From Rhodocyclaceae bacterium (lineage in GTDB: Bacteria > Pseudomonadota > Gammaproteobacteria > Burkholderiales > Rhodocyclaceae), in NCBI GenBank assembly GCA_013426785.1, contig JACDZI010000006.1, forward strand, positions 1 to 64,000: a stretch of 64,000 bases of DNA, written 5' to 3'. The notes beneath the pieces are model-generated. The model was not told the origin of the DNA. It saw only the letters and a list, made by a program, of their open reading frames with translations, and ran no database searches. How positions within the stretch are numbered: the first letter of the stretch is position 1; every line of letters begins with the position of its first letter. A program made the translations under genes and the position numbers. Below are positions 9,193 through 17,397 of the stretch, in pieces.

Positions 9193-9810
9193 TTACTTGC
9201 GCACCAGCACGACGGCCAGTTCGACCAGGCCGAGACCTTGGGTCTGCTTGACCTGCGGGTAGGGCGGTTTCTGCCACTCCCACTGTGTGGCCGGGAAAAT
9301 GGCGCGCATGGCGTTGATGTCGCAGTGGTAGGGCGGCCCTTCGATGAAACCAAGCGCGCTGTCCGGGCGCAGCGTTTGCAGGAACAGCGCCAGTAGCTTG
9401 CCGCCCGGCTTGAGCCAGGCGTGCAACTGCGCCGCGTAGTGCGTCCAGTGATCCGGATAGAGGGCGCACAGGCAGGTTTGCTCGAAGATGGCGTCGGCTG
9501 GCTGCGCCGGCTGCCAGTGCAGCACGTCGGCTTCGATGAGGTTTGCGCAGAGGCGGCCTTCATCCAGCAGCTTGCGGCACATCTCCAGCGCGCCCGGCGC
9601 GAAGTCGAGGCCGATCGTTTCGATGCCGGCGGCGGTCAGTGCCTTGACCTCCCAGCCCTGGCCACAGCCCGGCACGATGACGCGCTGGCCGGCTGCGAGC
9701 GTGCCGTCGGCGAGCCATTGCAACAATTGCGGGTTGGGCGTGCCGCGATCCCAGGGCAGCTTGCCCTCGGCAAAGCGGGCCTGCCAGAAGTCGTGCGAGG
9801 GTCCGCTCAT
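9193..9810 (-). CDS. thiopurine S-methyltransferase family protein
   Basis: A 205-residue class I SAM-dependent methyltransferase of the TPMT family. The N-terminal FWQARFAEGKLPWDRGTPNP is the family hallmark, motif I reads VIVPGCGQGWEV, the acidic residue that binds the SAM ribose lies in IGLDFAPGALEM, and a further motif reads AIFEQTCLCAL. Bacterial members methylate thiols, halides, selenite or tellurite species; the natural substrate here is not known. The start at 9810 is favoured because its ATG overlaps the stop codon of rlhA by four bases, so the two genes form an operon with coupled translation. Longer upstream starts would overlap rlhA by 170 bases. Confidence 0.88.
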   Translation of the reverse strand: MSGPSHDFWQARFAEGKLPWDRGTPNPQLLQWLADGTLAAGQRVIVPGCGQGWEVKALTAAGIETIGLDFAPGALEMCRKLLDEGRLCANLIEADVLHWQPAQPADAIFEQTCLCALYPDHWTHYAAQLHAWLKPGGKLLALFLQTLRPDSALGFIEGPPYHCDINAMRAIFPATQWEWQKPPYPQVKQTQGLGLVELAVVLVRK

Positions 9811-11714
9811 GCCGGCATCCTTTCGAGTACATGTTTCTTGATTTTGCCCATGACGTGCATTTCGCAGGCGTGGCAGTCGAAGGTGAGTGTCAGGCGTTCG
9901 TTGCCGTTGACCAGGGTCATCGGCTCGGCGCGCACCTGCCCCTGGACGCCGGTGACGCCCTTGGCCTGCTGCGGGCACAGGTTGAAGGCGTGGCGCAGGC
10001 AGTGCTTGGTGATCATCAGCGAAACCTGGCCGGTTTCCTCGTGCGCCTCGTAGGCCGCGGCGATGACCTTGACGCCGTGCTTCGCGTAGAACCGTCGGGC
10101 GGCGGCGTTGTAGATGTTGGCGAGGTAGCTGAGCGAAGCTTCCGGGCAGGGCGTGGGCGGTGTGACGGCTGGCCGGCGCAACGGGCGGGCGTAGGCCGCG
10201 CGGCGGGCGGCTTCGAGTGCCGTCACCGCATTACGTCGTATCTGGTTGGCCACCGAATTCGGCACGAACCAGGGCTGCGTCCAGTCGGTACAGAAATCGC
10301 GCAATGAAAAGTCGGTTCCGCCAAGACGGCTGATCTGCTCGCGCAGGCCGGCGGCCACGTCGGGCTGATTGGCCGGCTGTTTTTCGAGCGCGATGGTGAC
10401 GGTGGCGCTGATGCCGTCACTGTCGGTCAGCGTCAGCGCGAAGCCGTCCGGAGTCTCGAATAACAGCGCGTCGACGGCGACGCGGCGTTCGGCGGAATCC
10501 TTGGTCAGTGCTTGCTCCCAAGCCTGATCGCGGTTACGGTTGAGATAAGCGCCCACTTTCAGGCCGGGCAGATGGTCAAACGGATCGTTGGGCCAGATGC
10601 GCCACTGACCGTCGTCCAGTTTCTCCACGCGATTTGCTTGCGTGCCGACCACGGTGCGCTTGTGAAGCCAGCTCAGGCCATCGCCATTTGCCAGCGTGCC
10701 TTGCGTGGCAATGGCGAAGCCGTCAGGAAAGAGTTGTGTTAGCTTGCCGATGGGCAATCCGACGAAAGCGGGCGTGTCGAATGCGGTGATATGCGTCGGG
10801 TCGGCACGGCGGCCGTGGGTGAAATAATCGGTGCTGCCGCGCTGGAAGGTCTTGTCGGGATGCGGCGCGAACTTCAGGGTCACCGTGCCGCTCGATGCCG
10901 GTGCCAGATCCGGGTGGCTCTCGAACAGTTGATCCAGAAGTTTCCGGTAGTGGCCGGTGATGTTCTTCACGTAGGCCATGTCCTTGTAGCGGCCTTCGAT
11001 CTTGAAGCTCCGCACGCCGGCCTCGATCAGCGGCAGCAGGTTGGCGCTCTGGTTGTTGTCCTTCAACGATAGCAGGTGTTTTTCGAAAGCGACGATACGG
11101 CCCTGATTGTCTGCTAGTGTATAGGGCAGGCGGCAGGCCTGCGAGCAGTCGCCGCGGTTGGCGCTGCGGCCGGTCTGCGCGTGGCTGATGTAGCATTGGC
11201 CGGAATAGGCGACGCATAGCGCGCCATGCACGAAGTGCTCGACGACCACCTCGTCCGGCAGCGCCGCCCGCACGGCGGCAATGTCCGCGAGGCTCAGTTC
11301 CCGGGCCAGCACCAGTTGCGAGAAACCGCAGTCGGCGAGGAAGCGCGCCTTCGCGGGGGTGCGGATGTCGCATTGCGTCGAGCCATGCAGGTCGATGGGT
11401 GGCAGGTCGAGTTCCAGCAGGCCCAGGTCCTGGACGATCAGCGCATCGACGCCGGCATTCCAGCAGTCGCTGGCAAGGCGGCGCACCGCGTCCAGTTCGG
11501 CATCGTGCAGGATGGTGTTGAGTGCGACGTAGATGCGCGCGTGGAAGCGCTGTGCAAAGACGACGAGGCGGGCGATGTCTGCGATGCTGTTATCGGCCGC
11601 ATGCCGCGCACCGAAGGCCGGCCCGCCGATATAGACCGCATCGGCGCCGTGACGGATCGCCTCGATGCCGATCTCGGCGGTTTTCGCCGGAGCGAGGAGT
11701 TCAATCTTTCTCAC
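9807..11714 (-). CDS. rlhA: U32 family 23S rRNA C2501 hydroxylase RlhA
   Basis: The 635-residue product matches the YdcP/RlhA branch of the U32 'collagenase-like' family, which makes 5-hydroxycytidine at position 2501 of 23S rRNA. Visible landmarks: HGADAVYIGGPAFGAR, STQCDIRT, HGALCVAYSGQCYIS with the cysteine set of the U32 core (continued in RGDCSQACRLPY), SFKIEGRYKDMAYVKN, and a C-terminal extension with TKHCLRHAFNLCP and FDCHACEMHV that the shorter U32 proteases lack. The start codon is GTG. Its leader is occupied by a copy of the dispersed repeat and no Shine-Dalgarno sequence is visible. It is the first gene of a two-gene operon with the TPMT-like methyltransferase and lies 27 nt downstream of a Crp-like gene on the same strand. 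Confidence 0.92.
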   Translation of the reverse strand: MRKIELLAPAKTAEIGIEAIRHGADAVYIGGPAFGARHAADNSIADIARLVVFAQRFHARIYVALNTILHDAELDAVRRLASDCWNAGVDALIVQDLGLLELDLPPIDLHGSTQCDIRTPAKARFLADCGFSQLVLARELSLADIAAVRAALPDEVVVEHFVHGALCVAYSGQCYISHAQTGRSANRGDCSQACRLPYTLADNQGRIVAFEKHLLSLKDNNQSANLLPLIEAGVRSFKIEGRYKDMAYVKNITGHYRKLLDQLFESHPDLAPASSGTVTLKFAPHPDKTFQRGSTDYFTHGRRADPTHITAFDTPAFVGLPIGKLTQLFPDGFAIATQGTLANGDGLSWLHKRTVVGTQANRVEKLDDGQWRIWPNDPFDHLPGLKVGAYLNRNRDQAWEQALTKDSAERRVAVDALLFETPDGFALTLTDSDGISATVTIALEKQPANQPDVAAGLREQISRLGGTDFSLRDFCTDWTQPWFVPNSVANQIRRNAVTALEAARRAAYARPLRRPAVTPPTPCPEASLSYLANIYNAAARRFYAKHGVKVIAAAYEAHEETGQVSLMITKHCLRHAFNLCPQQAKGVTGVQGQVRAEPMTLVNGNERLTLTFDCHACEMHVMGKIKKHVLERMPA

Positions 11715-11738
11715 AAAAATCGGCGCTGGCAGGACGGC
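11715..11738 (+). repeat. dispersed 25-nt repeat, copy C
   Basis: The copy reads AAAAATCGGCGCTGGC then AGGACGGC. It fills the gap between the stop of the Crp-like gene and the GTG start of rlhA, so it is both the 3' end of one gene and the whole 5' leader of the next. Confidence 0.85.
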
Positions 11739-11741
11739 AGG

Positions 11742-12440
11742 CTAGCCCCCGAAGCGCCTAAGTCCGTCGAGGTCGAGGATGGCGATGCCGCCGTATTCGA
11801 TCCGCACGAAGCCGGCGTCCTCCAGCAGCTTTAGCGAACGATTGACGCGCTGGCGCGAAACGCCCGCAAGGTGGCCGATCTCTTCCTGCGAAATGCTCAG
11901 AGTGGCGTTCTGGCCGGGATAAAGCACCGGGTTGAACATGATCGACAGACTGCGGGCGACGCGCGTATCGGTATCGTGCAGGCGCTCGGATTCCAGCAGG
12001 CCGATGAACTGGCCGAGCCGTTCGTTGATCTGCTCGATGATCGCGTGGTTGAAGGGGATGCTGTTGTTCAGCAGCCAGTGGAAGGTCTCGCGCTTCATGC
12101 AGGCGACGCGTGTATCGCGCAGCGCGATCACATCGTAACGGCGGGGCTCGGTTTTCATGACCGAACCCTCGCCGAACCAGCCGCCGGTCGGGATGCCGGC
12201 ATAGGAGGCAGTCTTGCCGGTGACCCAGTCCGAGGACATCTTGGCCAGGCCATCGATGATGCCCAGCCAGCAGTTGGGCATTTCGCCCTGGCGGCAGATG
12301 AAACCGCCGGCCGGAATGCTGCGTTCGATGATGCCCTGGCGGGCGCGAGCGAGGTCTTCCGGACCCAGGCCGCGCGCCCAGCGCGACAAGGAGATGGCGT
12401 CGTCGAGCGTTGGCGGGGATTTAACGGAATTGTCTGTCAC
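11742..12440 (-). CDS. Crp/Fnr-family transcriptional regulator
   Basis: A 232-residue Crp-like protein: cyclic-nucleotide-binding-type barrel (about 30-140; GEMPNCWLGIIDGLAKMS, GGWFGEGSVMK), dimer helix, and a winged helix with ISQEEIGHLAGVSRQRVNRSL, which matches the Crp recognition-helix pattern. There is no Fnr-type Fe-S cysteine cluster. I start it at a GTG (VTDNSVKSPP), since upstream sequence in frame is intergenic in character and overlaps the divergent gene. It is divergent from the acyl-CoA ligase/ABC transporter operon and is its most likely regulator; a dyad stands between them. Regulators of this class commonly sit beside such operons in Rhodocyclales, but that role is inferred from position. 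Confidence 0.88.
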   Translation of the reverse strand: MTDNSVKSPPTLDDAISLSRWARGLGPEDLARARQGIIERSIPAGGFICRQGEMPNCWLGIIDGLAKMSSDWVTGKTASYAGIPTGGWFGEGSVMKTEPRRYDVIALRDTRVACMKRETFHWLLNNSIPFNHAIIEQINERLGQFIGLLESERLHDTDTRVARSLSIMFNPVLYPGQNATLSISQEEIGHLAGVSRQRVNRSLKLLEDAGFVRIEYGGIAILDLDGLRRFGG

Positions 12441-12495
12441 GCGACAATTATAGGCAGGCGTGCGGCGTACAGTATGTGAAGTTACAATGAGCCGT

Positions 12496-12514
12496 TGCAG
12501 TATATTGTGCTGCA
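12496..12514. promoter_or_regulatory. dyad between divergent regulator and CoA-ligase operon
   Basis: TGCAG and CTGCA form inverted half-sites with nine bases between them (TATATTGTG), in the 151-base gap between the divergent Crp-like gene and the ligase-transporter operon. A second AT-rich patch lies near 12470-12488. It is a candidate operator; the assignment is inference. Confidence 0.4.
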
Positions 12515-12591
12515 CGAAAGTATAAGAACCGCGATCCCTCGGCGTATCCGGGGAGGTGACGGGTATAGGGAATCGTAATGGGGGAGTACGC

Positions 12592-14571
12592 ATGACTGCT
12601 GCTATATCGGGCACTGGCAAGGGTTCGCCCGATTCGCTGGATACCTTTCCGCGTCTGCTGCTGTCGCATGCCGAGACGCGCGGCGCACGGCCGGCCGTGC
12701 GCGAAAAGGACATGGGGATCTGGCAGACTTGGAGCTGGGCTGAGGCGGCGCGCGAGGTGCGCGGTATCGCCTGTGGTCTGGCGGAGCTCGGTTTCAAGCG
12801 CGGCGATCGCCTCGGCATCATCGGCGACAACCGTCCGCGGCTCTACTGGTCGATGTGCGCGGCGCAGATGCTCGGCGGCATTCCCGTGCCGATGTATCAG
12901 GACGCTGTGGCGCAGGAAATGACCTTCGTCCTGCAGGATGCCGGCATCCACATCGCCATCGTCGAGGATCAGGAGCAGGTCGACAAACTGCTTGAAGTGA
13001 AGGACCAGTGCCCGGAATTGCTGCACGTCCTTTACGACGAACCGCGCGGCATGCGCCACTACACGCAACCCTTCCTGCACGGACTCGACGAGGTGATTGC
13101 CGCAGGCATCATCCACGACACTAATCAGTCCGACTTCCTGCGCCGGGAAATCGCCTTGGGCAAACCCGACGACACGGCGATCATGCTGTATACCTCGGGC
13201 ACGACCGGCAAGCCCAAGGGTGTCTGCCAGACCCACACCGCCTTCATCGCTGCCGCGAAAGGCTGCATGGAAATCGATCATCTCAGCGAAGACGGCGACA
13301 TCCTTTCCTACCTGCCGATGGCCTGGGTGGGCGATCACCTGTTCTCCTACGCGCAGGCACTGGTCGCCGGCTTCACCATCAACTGCCCGGAGTCCGGCGA
13401 CACGGTGATGACCGACCTGCGCGAGATCGGTCCCAGCTACTATTTCGCTCCGCCGCGCGTGTTCGAGAACCTGCTGACACAGGTCATGATCCGCATGGAG
13501 GATGCCGCCCCCATCAAGTACCGCATGTTCCATTACTTCATGGCCGTGGCCAAGCGTTGCGGCGCCGAGATACTCGACGGCAAGCCGGTCGCTGCGGGTG
13601 ATCGCTTCCTTTACTGGCTGGGCAACCTGCTGGTATTCGGCCCCCTGCGCAATGTGCTCGGCATGAGCCGCATCCGCGTGGCCTACACGGCCGGCGCGGC
13701 GATCGGTCCGGACCTGTTCCGCTTTTATCGCTCTATCGGTATCAACCTCAAGCAGTTCTACGGACAGACCGAAACCTGCGCTTATGTCTGCTTGCAGCCG
13801 GATCGCCAGATCAAGTTCGATTCGGTCGGGCAGCCGGCGCCCGGCGTCGAGATCAAGATTGCCGACAACGGCGAAATTCTGGTCAAGGGGCCGATGCTGT
13901 TGAAGGAATATTACGAGCGTCCCGCTGACACGACCGAGGCGATCAATGCCGATGGCTATTTCATGACCGGCGATGCGGGCTTCCTCGACGAGGATGGCCA
14001 CCTCAAGATCATCGACCGTGCCAAAGACGTCGGCAAGTTGAATAAAGGCGCGATGTTTGCCCCGAACTACCTCGAGAACAAGCTCAAGTTCTTCTCGCAC
14101 ATCAAGGAGGCGGTGGCCTTCGGCAACGGCCGAGACATGGTCTGCGCCTTCATCAACATCGACATTGGCGCGGTCGGCAACTGGGCCGAGCGGCGCGGGC
14201 TGGCCTACAGCGGCTACACCGACCTGGCCGGCAAGCCCGAGGTCTATCAGTTGATCCTGGAATGCGTCGAGCAGGTGAATGCCGAACTCGCGCATGACGC
14301 GATGGTGGCGGACACGCAGATCCACCGTTTCCTGATCCTGCACAAGGAACTCGACCCCGATGACGACGAACTGACACGCACGCGGAAAGTTCGGCGCGGC
14401 TTCGTCGCCGAGAAATACGCTGTGCTGATTGATGCGCTCTATGGCGGCAAGCCCTCGCAGTTCATCGAGACCGAAGTGAAGTTCGAGGACGGCCGCAAGG
14501 GCAAGGTAGCGGCGGATCTGGTGATCCGCGACGTCAAGACCTTCCCGGCCGTGAAAGGGAGGGTCGCCTGA
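12592..14571 (+). CDS. AMP-dependent acyl/aryl-CoA ligase
   Basis: A 659-residue ANL-superfamily ligase that activates a carboxylic acid to its CoA thioester through an acyl-adenylate. The AMP-binding signature reads IMLYTSGTTGKPKGV, followed by YGQTE, the ATP-binding YFMTGD and a C-terminal domain. The length and layout match the long-chain fatty acyl-CoA synthetase (FadD15-like) branch rather than the acetate enzymes. The start at 12592 has a good GGGGGAG ribosome site six bases upstream. It opens a six-gene operon with a complete branched-chain-type ABC importer and a second, PaaK-like ligase, so the likely role is trapping of an imported aromatic or branched acid. Substrate unknown. Its stop overlaps livG by one base. 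Confidence 0.9.
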   Translation: MTAAISGTGKGSPDSLDTFPRLLLSHAETRGARPAVREKDMGIWQTWSWAEAAREVRGIACGLAELGFKRGDRLGIIGDNRPRLYWSMCAAQMLGGIPVPMYQDAVAQEMTFVLQDAGIHIAIVEDQEQVDKLLEVKDQCPELLHVLYDEPRGMRHYTQPFLHGLDEVIAAGIIHDTNQSDFLRREIALGKPDDTAIMLYTSGTTGKPKGVCQTHTAFIAAAKGCMEIDHLSEDGDILSYLPMAWVGDHLFSYAQALVAGFTINCPESGDTVMTDLREIGPSYYFAPPRVFENLLTQVMIRMEDAAPIKYRMFHYFMAVAKRCGAEILDGKPVAAGDRFLYWLGNLLVFGPLRNVLGMSRIRVAYTAGAAIGPDLFRFYRSIGINLKQFYGQTETCAYVCLQPDRQIKFDSVGQPAPGVEIKIADNGEILVKGPMLLKEYYERPADTTEAINADGYFMTGDAGFLDEDGHLKIIDRAKDVGKLNKGAMFAPNYLENKLKFFSHIKEAVAFGNGRDMVCAFINIDIGAVGNWAERRGLAYSGYTDLAGKPEVYQLILECVEQVNAELAHDAMVADTQIHRFLILHKELDPDDDELTRTRKVRRGFVAEKYAVLIDALYGGKPSQFIETEVKFEDGRKGKVAADLVIRDVKTFPAVKGRVA

Positions 14572-15353
14572 TGGCACGACAGATCGGTGAGGTCATCCTC
14601 GACCTGAAAAACATTTCGTTGCGCTTCGGCGGCGTCAAGGCGCTGACCGACATTTCCTTCAATGTCCGCGAGCACGAGATTCGCGCCATCATCGGCCCCA
14701 ACGGTGCCGGCAAGAGCTCGATGCTCAACGTCATCAACGGCGTTTACCACCCGCAGGAAGGCGAGATCATCTTTCGCGGCGAGCATCGCAAGGACATGGA
14801 CACCCATGATGCCGCCAAGGGGGGGTTCGCTCGCACCTTTCAAAACATCGCGCTGTTCAAGGGCATGTCGGTCCTCGACAACTTGATGACTGGCCGCAAC
14901 CTCAAGATGAAGTGCAACTTCCTGCAGCATGCGCTGTGGTGGGGGTCGGCGCAGAAAGAGGAGCTTGAGCATCGCAAGAAGGTCGAGGAGGTGATCGACT
15001 TCCTCGAGATCGAACATATTCGCAAGACGCCCGTCGGCCGGCTGCCCTACGGCCTGCAGAAGCGCGTCGAACTGGGCCGCGCGCTGGCTGCGGAGCCGTC
15101 CATGTTGTTGCTCGACGAACCGATGGCCGGCATGAACGTCGAAGAGAAGCAGGACATGTGTCGCTTCATCCTCGACGTGAATGACCAGTTCGGCACCACC
15201 ATCGTCCTGATCGAGCACGACATGGGCGTGGTGATGGACATTTCCGATCGCGTCGTCGTACTCGACTATGGCAAAAAGATCGGCGACGGTGAGCCCGACG
15301 AAGTCAAGAACAACCCCGAAGTCATCGCGGCCTATCTCGGCACGCAGCACTAG
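14571..15353 (+). CDS. livG: branched-chain-type ABC transporter ATPase (LivG-like)
   Basis: A 260-residue ATPase of the LivG class, one of the two nucleotide-binding subunits of a HAAT-family importer. Walker A is GPNGAGKSS, Walker B MLLLDEPMAGM, and the switch His is in VLIEHDMGVV. The signature motif reads LPYGLQKRVE, a departure from LSGGQ typical of LivG proteins. It starts on the A of the ligase stop codon and precedes the two permease genes by 11 nt. Confidence 0.93.
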   Translation: MARQIGEVILDLKNISLRFGGVKALTDISFNVREHEIRAIIGPNGAGKSSMLNVINGVYHPQEGEIIFRGEHRKDMDTHDAAKGGFARTFQNIALFKGMSVLDNLMTGRNLKMKCNFLQHALWWGSAQKEELEHRKKVEEVIDFLEIEHIRKTPVGRLPYGLQKRVELGRALAAEPSMLLLDEPMAGMNVEEKQDMCRFILDVNDQFGTTIVLIEHDMGVVMDISDRVVVLDYGKKIGDGEPDEVKNNPEVIAAYLGTQH

Positions 15354-15364
15354 GAGACTGGCAG

Positions 15365-16279
15365 ATGCAGTTTTTTCTTGAAGTCCTGATCGGCGGCCTG
15401 CTCTCGGGGGTGATGTATTCCCTCGTGGCGCTCGGCTTCGTGCTGATCTTCAAGGCCTCCGGCGTATTCAACTTCGCCCAGGGTGCCATGGTCTATTTCG
15501 CCGCGCTGTCGCTGGTGGGCGTGATGGGCAAGGGCGCGCCGCTGTGGCTGGCCTTCATCCTGGCCTTCGGCATCATGACGATTCTGGGCATCGCCACGGA
15601 AAAGTTCGTGCTGCGCAAGATGGTTAACCAGGCACCCATCTCTCTGTTCATGGCGACGATCGGCCTGGCCTTCTTCATTGAGGGCCTGGCTCCCTTGCTG
15701 TGGGGCAATGATGTTCGCGCCCTGGAGATCGGTCTCGTCGATGAGCCGATCCCTTACCTCCTCGACAGCTTCAACATTGTCGTCAGCAGCTTCGACCTGA
15801 CCGCCGCTGGACTGGCCTTGGCCCTGGTGGCGGGGCTGGCCCTGTTCTTCCAGTTTACCCGCGTCGGCCGTGCCCTGCGGGCGGTGGCTGACGATCATCA
15901 GGCCGCCCTGTCGATCGGCATCCCGCTACAGCACATCTGGGCGCTGGTGTGGGCCGTGGCGGGTTTCGTCGCGCTGGTGGCCGGCATGCTGTGGGGCTCG
16001 CGCAATGGCGTGCAATTCGCCCTCACCTTCACGGCGCTCAAGGCACTGCCGGTGCTGATTCTCGGCGGCTTTACCTCGGTGCCCGGCGCCATCGTCGGCG
16101 GCCTGATCATCGGCGCTTCCGAGAAACTCGCCGAGATCTACATCCCGCCGGTCATGCAGTCGATGTTCGGTGGCAATTTCGGCGGCATTGAGGGCTGGTT
16201 CCCCTATGTCATGGCATTGCTCTTCCTGCTGGTACGGCCCGAGGGGCTGTTCGGCGAGAAGCATATCGATCGGGTGTAA
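15365..16279 (+). CDS. livH: branched-chain-type ABC transporter permease (LivH-like)
   Basis: A 304-residue inner-membrane permease of the LivH class with about eight hydrophobic helices. It begins FLEVLIGGLLSGVMYSLVAL, and the cytoplasmic coupling loop that docks on the ATPases includes GRALRAVADDHQAALSIGI. A ribosome site (GGAGA) precedes the ATG. It forms the translocation path together with the LivM-like subunit, whose gene follows after 3 nt. Confidence 0.93.
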   Translation: MQFFLEVLIGGLLSGVMYSLVALGFVLIFKASGVFNFAQGAMVYFAALSLVGVMGKGAPLWLAFILAFGIMTILGIATEKFVLRKMVNQAPISLFMATIGLAFFIEGLAPLLWGNDVRALEIGLVDEPIPYLLDSFNIVVSSFDLTAAGLALALVAGLALFFQFTRVGRALRAVADDHQAALSIGIPLQHIWALVWAVAGFVALVAGMLWGSRNGVQFALTFTALKALPVLILGGFTSVPGAIVGGLIIGASEKLAEIYIPPVMQSMFGGNFGGIEGWFPYVMALLFLLVRPEGLFGEKHIDRV

Positions 16280-16282
16280 GCC

Positions 16283-17359
16283 ATGTTCTACAGAGAAACC
16301 GGACAATTCAAGAATAGCTACGCGGCTGACCAGCAGGTCTTCCCGATCCGCCAGGACCGCGTCGGCATTGCCATCCTGCTGGCGGTCGCCTTCCTTGTGG
16401 TGCCGCTGGTGGCAGGCAACTACTGGTTCAACGCCATCTTCATCCCGTTCCTGATTTTCGCCCTGGCTGCATTGGGCCTGAATATCCTGACCGGCTATGC
16501 TGGCCAGCTCTCGCTCGGCTCGGCGGCCTTCATGGCGGTGGGTGCCTACGCTGCCTACAACTTCCAGGTACGCGTCGAGGGTATGCCGATTCTGATGTCC
16601 TTCATCCTGGGCGGCCTGACCGCTGCCGGGGTCGGCATCCTGTTCGGGCTGCCCAGTCTGCGCATCAAGGGCTTCTATCTGGCGGTGGCGACGCTGGCGG
16701 CCCAGTTCTTCATTGTCTGGTGCCTGACCAAGTTTCCCTATCTCTCGAACAATTCGTCCTCGGGCGTGATCTCGGTGCCCGGTGTCGAGATGCTCGGCTT
16801 CAAGTTCGATACGCCCCAGTCGCGCTATTTACTGGTGCTTTCCATCGTGACCTCAATGGCGCTACTGGCCAAAAACATGGTGCGCTCGACCACTGGCCGG
16901 TCCTGGATGGCGGTGCGCGACATGGACGTGGCGGCCGAGGTGATCGGCATCCGCCTGATGCGCACCAAGCTGCTCGCCTTCGCCGTCAGTTCCTTCTATT
17001 GCGGCGTGGCCGGTGCGCTGTATGCGTTTTGCTACCTCGGCTCGGTCGAGCCTGACGGCTTCTCGCTCGACCTGTCGTTCAAGATCCTGTTCATGATCAT
17101 CGTTGGTGGCGTTGGCAGCATCCTCGGCAGTTTCCTGGGAGCGGCCTTCATCCTGTTGCTGCCGATCTTCCTCGACATCACGCTGCCGGCGATTGCCGGG
17201 CTGCTGAGCCTGCCCTTCGACAGTGCGACGGTGTCCCATATCCAGTTGATGGTTTTCGGTGCGCTGATCATGTTCTTCCTGATCGTCGAACCGCATGGTC
17301 TGGCCCGCTTGTGGCAGATCGGCAAGGAGAAGTTGCGTCTGTGGCCTTTCCCGCACTAA
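16283..17359 (+). CDS. livM: branched-chain-type ABC transporter permease (LivM-like)
   Basis: A 358-residue permease of the LivM class. An N-terminal cytoplasmic stretch of about 30 residues precedes around nine hydrophobic helices; LNILTGYAGQLSLGSAAFMAVGAY is split by a helix turn and typical of the family, and the coupling loop contains RSWMAVRDMDVAAEVIGI. It pairs with the LivH-like permease. The binding-protein gene follows after 38 nt. Confidence 0.93.
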   Translation: MFYRETGQFKNSYAADQQVFPIRQDRVGIAILLAVAFLVVPLVAGNYWFNAIFIPFLIFALAALGLNILTGYAGQLSLGSAAFMAVGAYAAYNFQVRVEGMPILMSFILGGLTAAGVGILFGLPSLRIKGFYLAVATLAAQFFIVWCLTKFPYLSNNSSSGVISVPGVEMLGFKFDTPQSRYLLVLSIVTSMALLAKNMVRSTTGRSWMAVRDMDVAAEVIGIRLMRTKLLAFAVSSFYCGVAGALYAFCYLGSVEPDGFSLDLSFKILFMIIVGGVGSILGSFLGAAFILLLPIFLDITLPAIAGLLSLPFDSATVSHIQLMVFGALIMFFLIVEPHGLARLWQIGKEKLRLWPFPH

Positions 17360-17397
17360 AGCGTCTGTTCCAAAACACTAACGAAGAGGAGACACCC

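Noticed and set aside
12448-14577. 709-codon open frame antisense to the acyl-CoA ligase
   Set aside because: Shadow frame; the plus-strand ligase has complete AMP-binding motifs.
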